39,608 nucleotides of DNA from Acidimicrobiia bacterium (lineage in GTDB: Bacteria > Actinomycetota > Acidimicrobiia > Spongiisociales > JAENVV01), in assembly GCA_016650365.1 (NCBI GenBank), contig JAENVV010000096.1:1-39608 (forward strand). Reading direction: 5' to 3'. Below, piece by piece: positions 38,578 to 39,608 of this stretch. Position 1 is the stretch's first letter. The number at the start of each line of letters is the position of its first letter. The notes beneath the pieces were generated by a model. That model searched no databases. It had not been told where the DNA came from and worked only from the letters and a program-made list of their open reading frames with translations. The position numbers and the translations under genes were made by a program.

Positions 38578-39608
38578 ATGCAAAGAAAACTCATCATCCT
38601 TCTGGCGACGTTCTTCGTCGTACTCACGGCTGGCGTCGCCGCCGCTCAAGTAACCGGCCCCGATGGCACAACCGTGCTGTCCTTCTTGGGATTCGACACA
38701 ACGACCACCGCCGCCCCGGTGGCGGATTCCACCCTGCCGAAGGCCGAGGTGATCTTCGAATCCGACCGGCCCATCGACACCGACAACCCAACCGAGGTGG
38801 AGAAACCCACCGTCGACGAGCCCCAGAAACCGATCTCCGACGCAGTGGAGCCTGAGGCCAAAGCCAAGACGGATGAAACGACCGACGCTGCCACAGACAA
38901 GGTCCTCGATGAAGACACCACGGCCCCGATTCTGACGATCACCTCCCCCGAAGACGGCGCCGAAGTCGATGACGAATTCGTCGTGTTCCGGGGGATCACG
39001 GAACCAGGTGCCACCGTGCACGCCGGTGATTGGAAAGCCGAAGTCAATGCCGAGGGCGGTTGGGCCATCAAACTCCGATTGAATCCCGGTCGCAACCTGG
39101 CCTCGTTTATCGCCAAGGATGCAGCAGGCAACCGGTCGGAAGCCTCGATCACGATCGTATATGTGACCCGCAAGATCACGTTCAGCGCCCACCAGAAGTA
39201 CCAAGCCAGCGATGCCGCTATCCCCGGCAATCGGTACTACGGCACCGCCACTCCCGGAGCCAAGATCTTCGTCGCATCCGAGTTCGGCTCCGATTCGACC
39301 AGAGCCAACGAATCGGGCGAATGGGATGTCACGGTGAAGTTCACCGAGGCTCCCAACGCCGTGCCGTTCCGGGTGGTCGTCGAGTCATCCGACGGCGGTC
39401 GGGCCGTATTCGAAATGGTGGCCTACCGGCAAGACGTGAAGGTTGAGTTCACGGCCAAACAGCAACTGGGAAGTAATCCTGAGAACTGGGATGTCTTTTG
39501 GGGAACCGCCCAGCCCGGAACCAAGGTCACCGCCCGCTCCGAATACGGTGGTTCGTCAGCGGAGGTCAACGCTGACGGCGGCTGGGAAATGAAGGTTCGT
39601 TTCGAGGC
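38578..39608 (+). CDS. Secreted multi-domain protein sharing ectodomain modules with the sigma-factor partner (3' end beyond window)
   Basis: At least 343 residues; the end lies outside the window. Signal peptide MQRKLIILLATFFVVLTAGV, Ala-rich cleavage region, and an acidic Thr/Pro/Glu linker (~40-112). An Ig-like domain follows (~113-196, ITSPEDGAEVDDEF through ITIVYVTRK), then repeat A (~199-285, TFSAHQKYQ, YYGTATPGAKIFVASEFG) and repeat B (~288 on, EFTAKQQLG, DVFWGTAQPGTKV, NADGGWEMKV). DVFWGTAQPG is identical over ten residues in the membrane partner of the sigma factor. The Ig domain is also closely alike. It is probably a surface or wall-associated protein and a likely target of the divergent sigma factor. 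Start ATG 38578. Confidence 0.8.
   Translation, partial: MQRKLIILLATFFVVLTAGVAAAQVTGPDGTTVLSFLGFDTTTTAAPVADSTLPKAEVIFESDRPIDTDNPTEVEKPTVDEPQKPISDAVEPEAKAKTDETTDAATDKVLDEDTTAPILTITSPEDGAEVDDEFVVFRGITEPGATVHAGDWKAEVNAEGGWAIKLRLNPGRNLASFIAKDAAGNRSEASITIVYVTRKITFSAHQKYQASDAAIPGNRYYGTATPGAKIFVASEFGSDSTRANESGEWDVTVKFTEAPNAVPFRVVVESSDGGRAVFEMVAYRQDVKVEFTAKQQLGSNPENWDVFWGTAQPGTKVTARSEYGGSSAEVNADGGWEMKVRFE

Overview
The window reads as a roughly 40 kb chromosomal piece of a high-GC actinobacterium, probably from an uncultured Acidimicrobiia-like or other deep-branching lineage. The lineage pointers are a textbook MshA (mycothiol synthesis) with a YbjN-type neighbour, an RsiG-type c-di-GMP-binding protein, frequent GTG/TTG starts with four-base start/stop overlaps, and a heliorhodopsin. 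I saw no rRNA, tRNA, CRISPR array, insertion sequence or phage gene, so this looks like ordinary chromosome with several unusual gene systems. The lineage call rests on gene content only.

Positions 1-8077 form a divergent respiratory locus. The minus strand carries a six-gene, tightly packed operon: unknown membrane protein, two-cluster 4Fe-4S ferredoxin, b6-type cytochrome b, subunit IV, Rieske protein and a monoheme cytochrome c that runs off the window. The cytochrome b is split as in b6f and Firmicutes complexes and keeps the cysteine expected to hold heme c_i. The plus strand carries three overlapping genes that resemble cbb3 oxidase CcoN, CcoO and a CcoP-like cytochrome. The CcoN-like protein, however, has only four histidines, none where the heme or CuB ligands should be. 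Subunit IV (twice) and both plus-strand cytochromes begin with the same ~30-residue helical module followed by an Ala/Pro-rich linker. My reading is a candidate supercomplex: a b6f-like quinol oxidase docked to a cofactor-free CcoN scaffold that carries two c-type hemes. This is the strongest candidate for an undescribed system here.

Positions 8084-11026 hold a SAM hydrolase, a Clp1/Grc3-type polynucleotide kinase, a secreted CAP-domain protein, two candidate small ORFs, and a convergent intergenic gap with a long-armed hairpin and five DnaA-box-like sites. Positions 11027-16135 are a minus-strand operon: M23 peptidase, RsiG-like protein, L-asparaginase II, CelD/BcsL-type acetyltransferase, MshA and a YbjN-like protein. 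Positions 16198-20958 hold a FluC fluoride channel and a minus-strand membrane-domain cluster (dienelactone hydrolase, membrane protein, NfeD-like protein with an Asp-rich repeat, flotillin, and a MoaD-membrane fusion).

Positions 21139-29115 hold a chagasin-domain lipoprotein, then a plus-strand run: CPBP-type intramembrane protease, HExxH membrane protein, MatB-like acyl-CoA ligase, Eis-like acetyltransferase, a 2-TM protein and a DUF4349 lipoprotein. Positions 29154-35855 hold a very large hybrid histidine kinase, a YihY/BrkB protein and a PLDc_N-ABC ATPase-permease operon. Positions 35902-36903 hold a heliorhodopsin and a small acidic protein. The window ends with an ECF sigma factor, a membrane-anchored partner with an immunoglobulin-like ectodomain, and a divergent secreted protein built from the same ectodomain modules.
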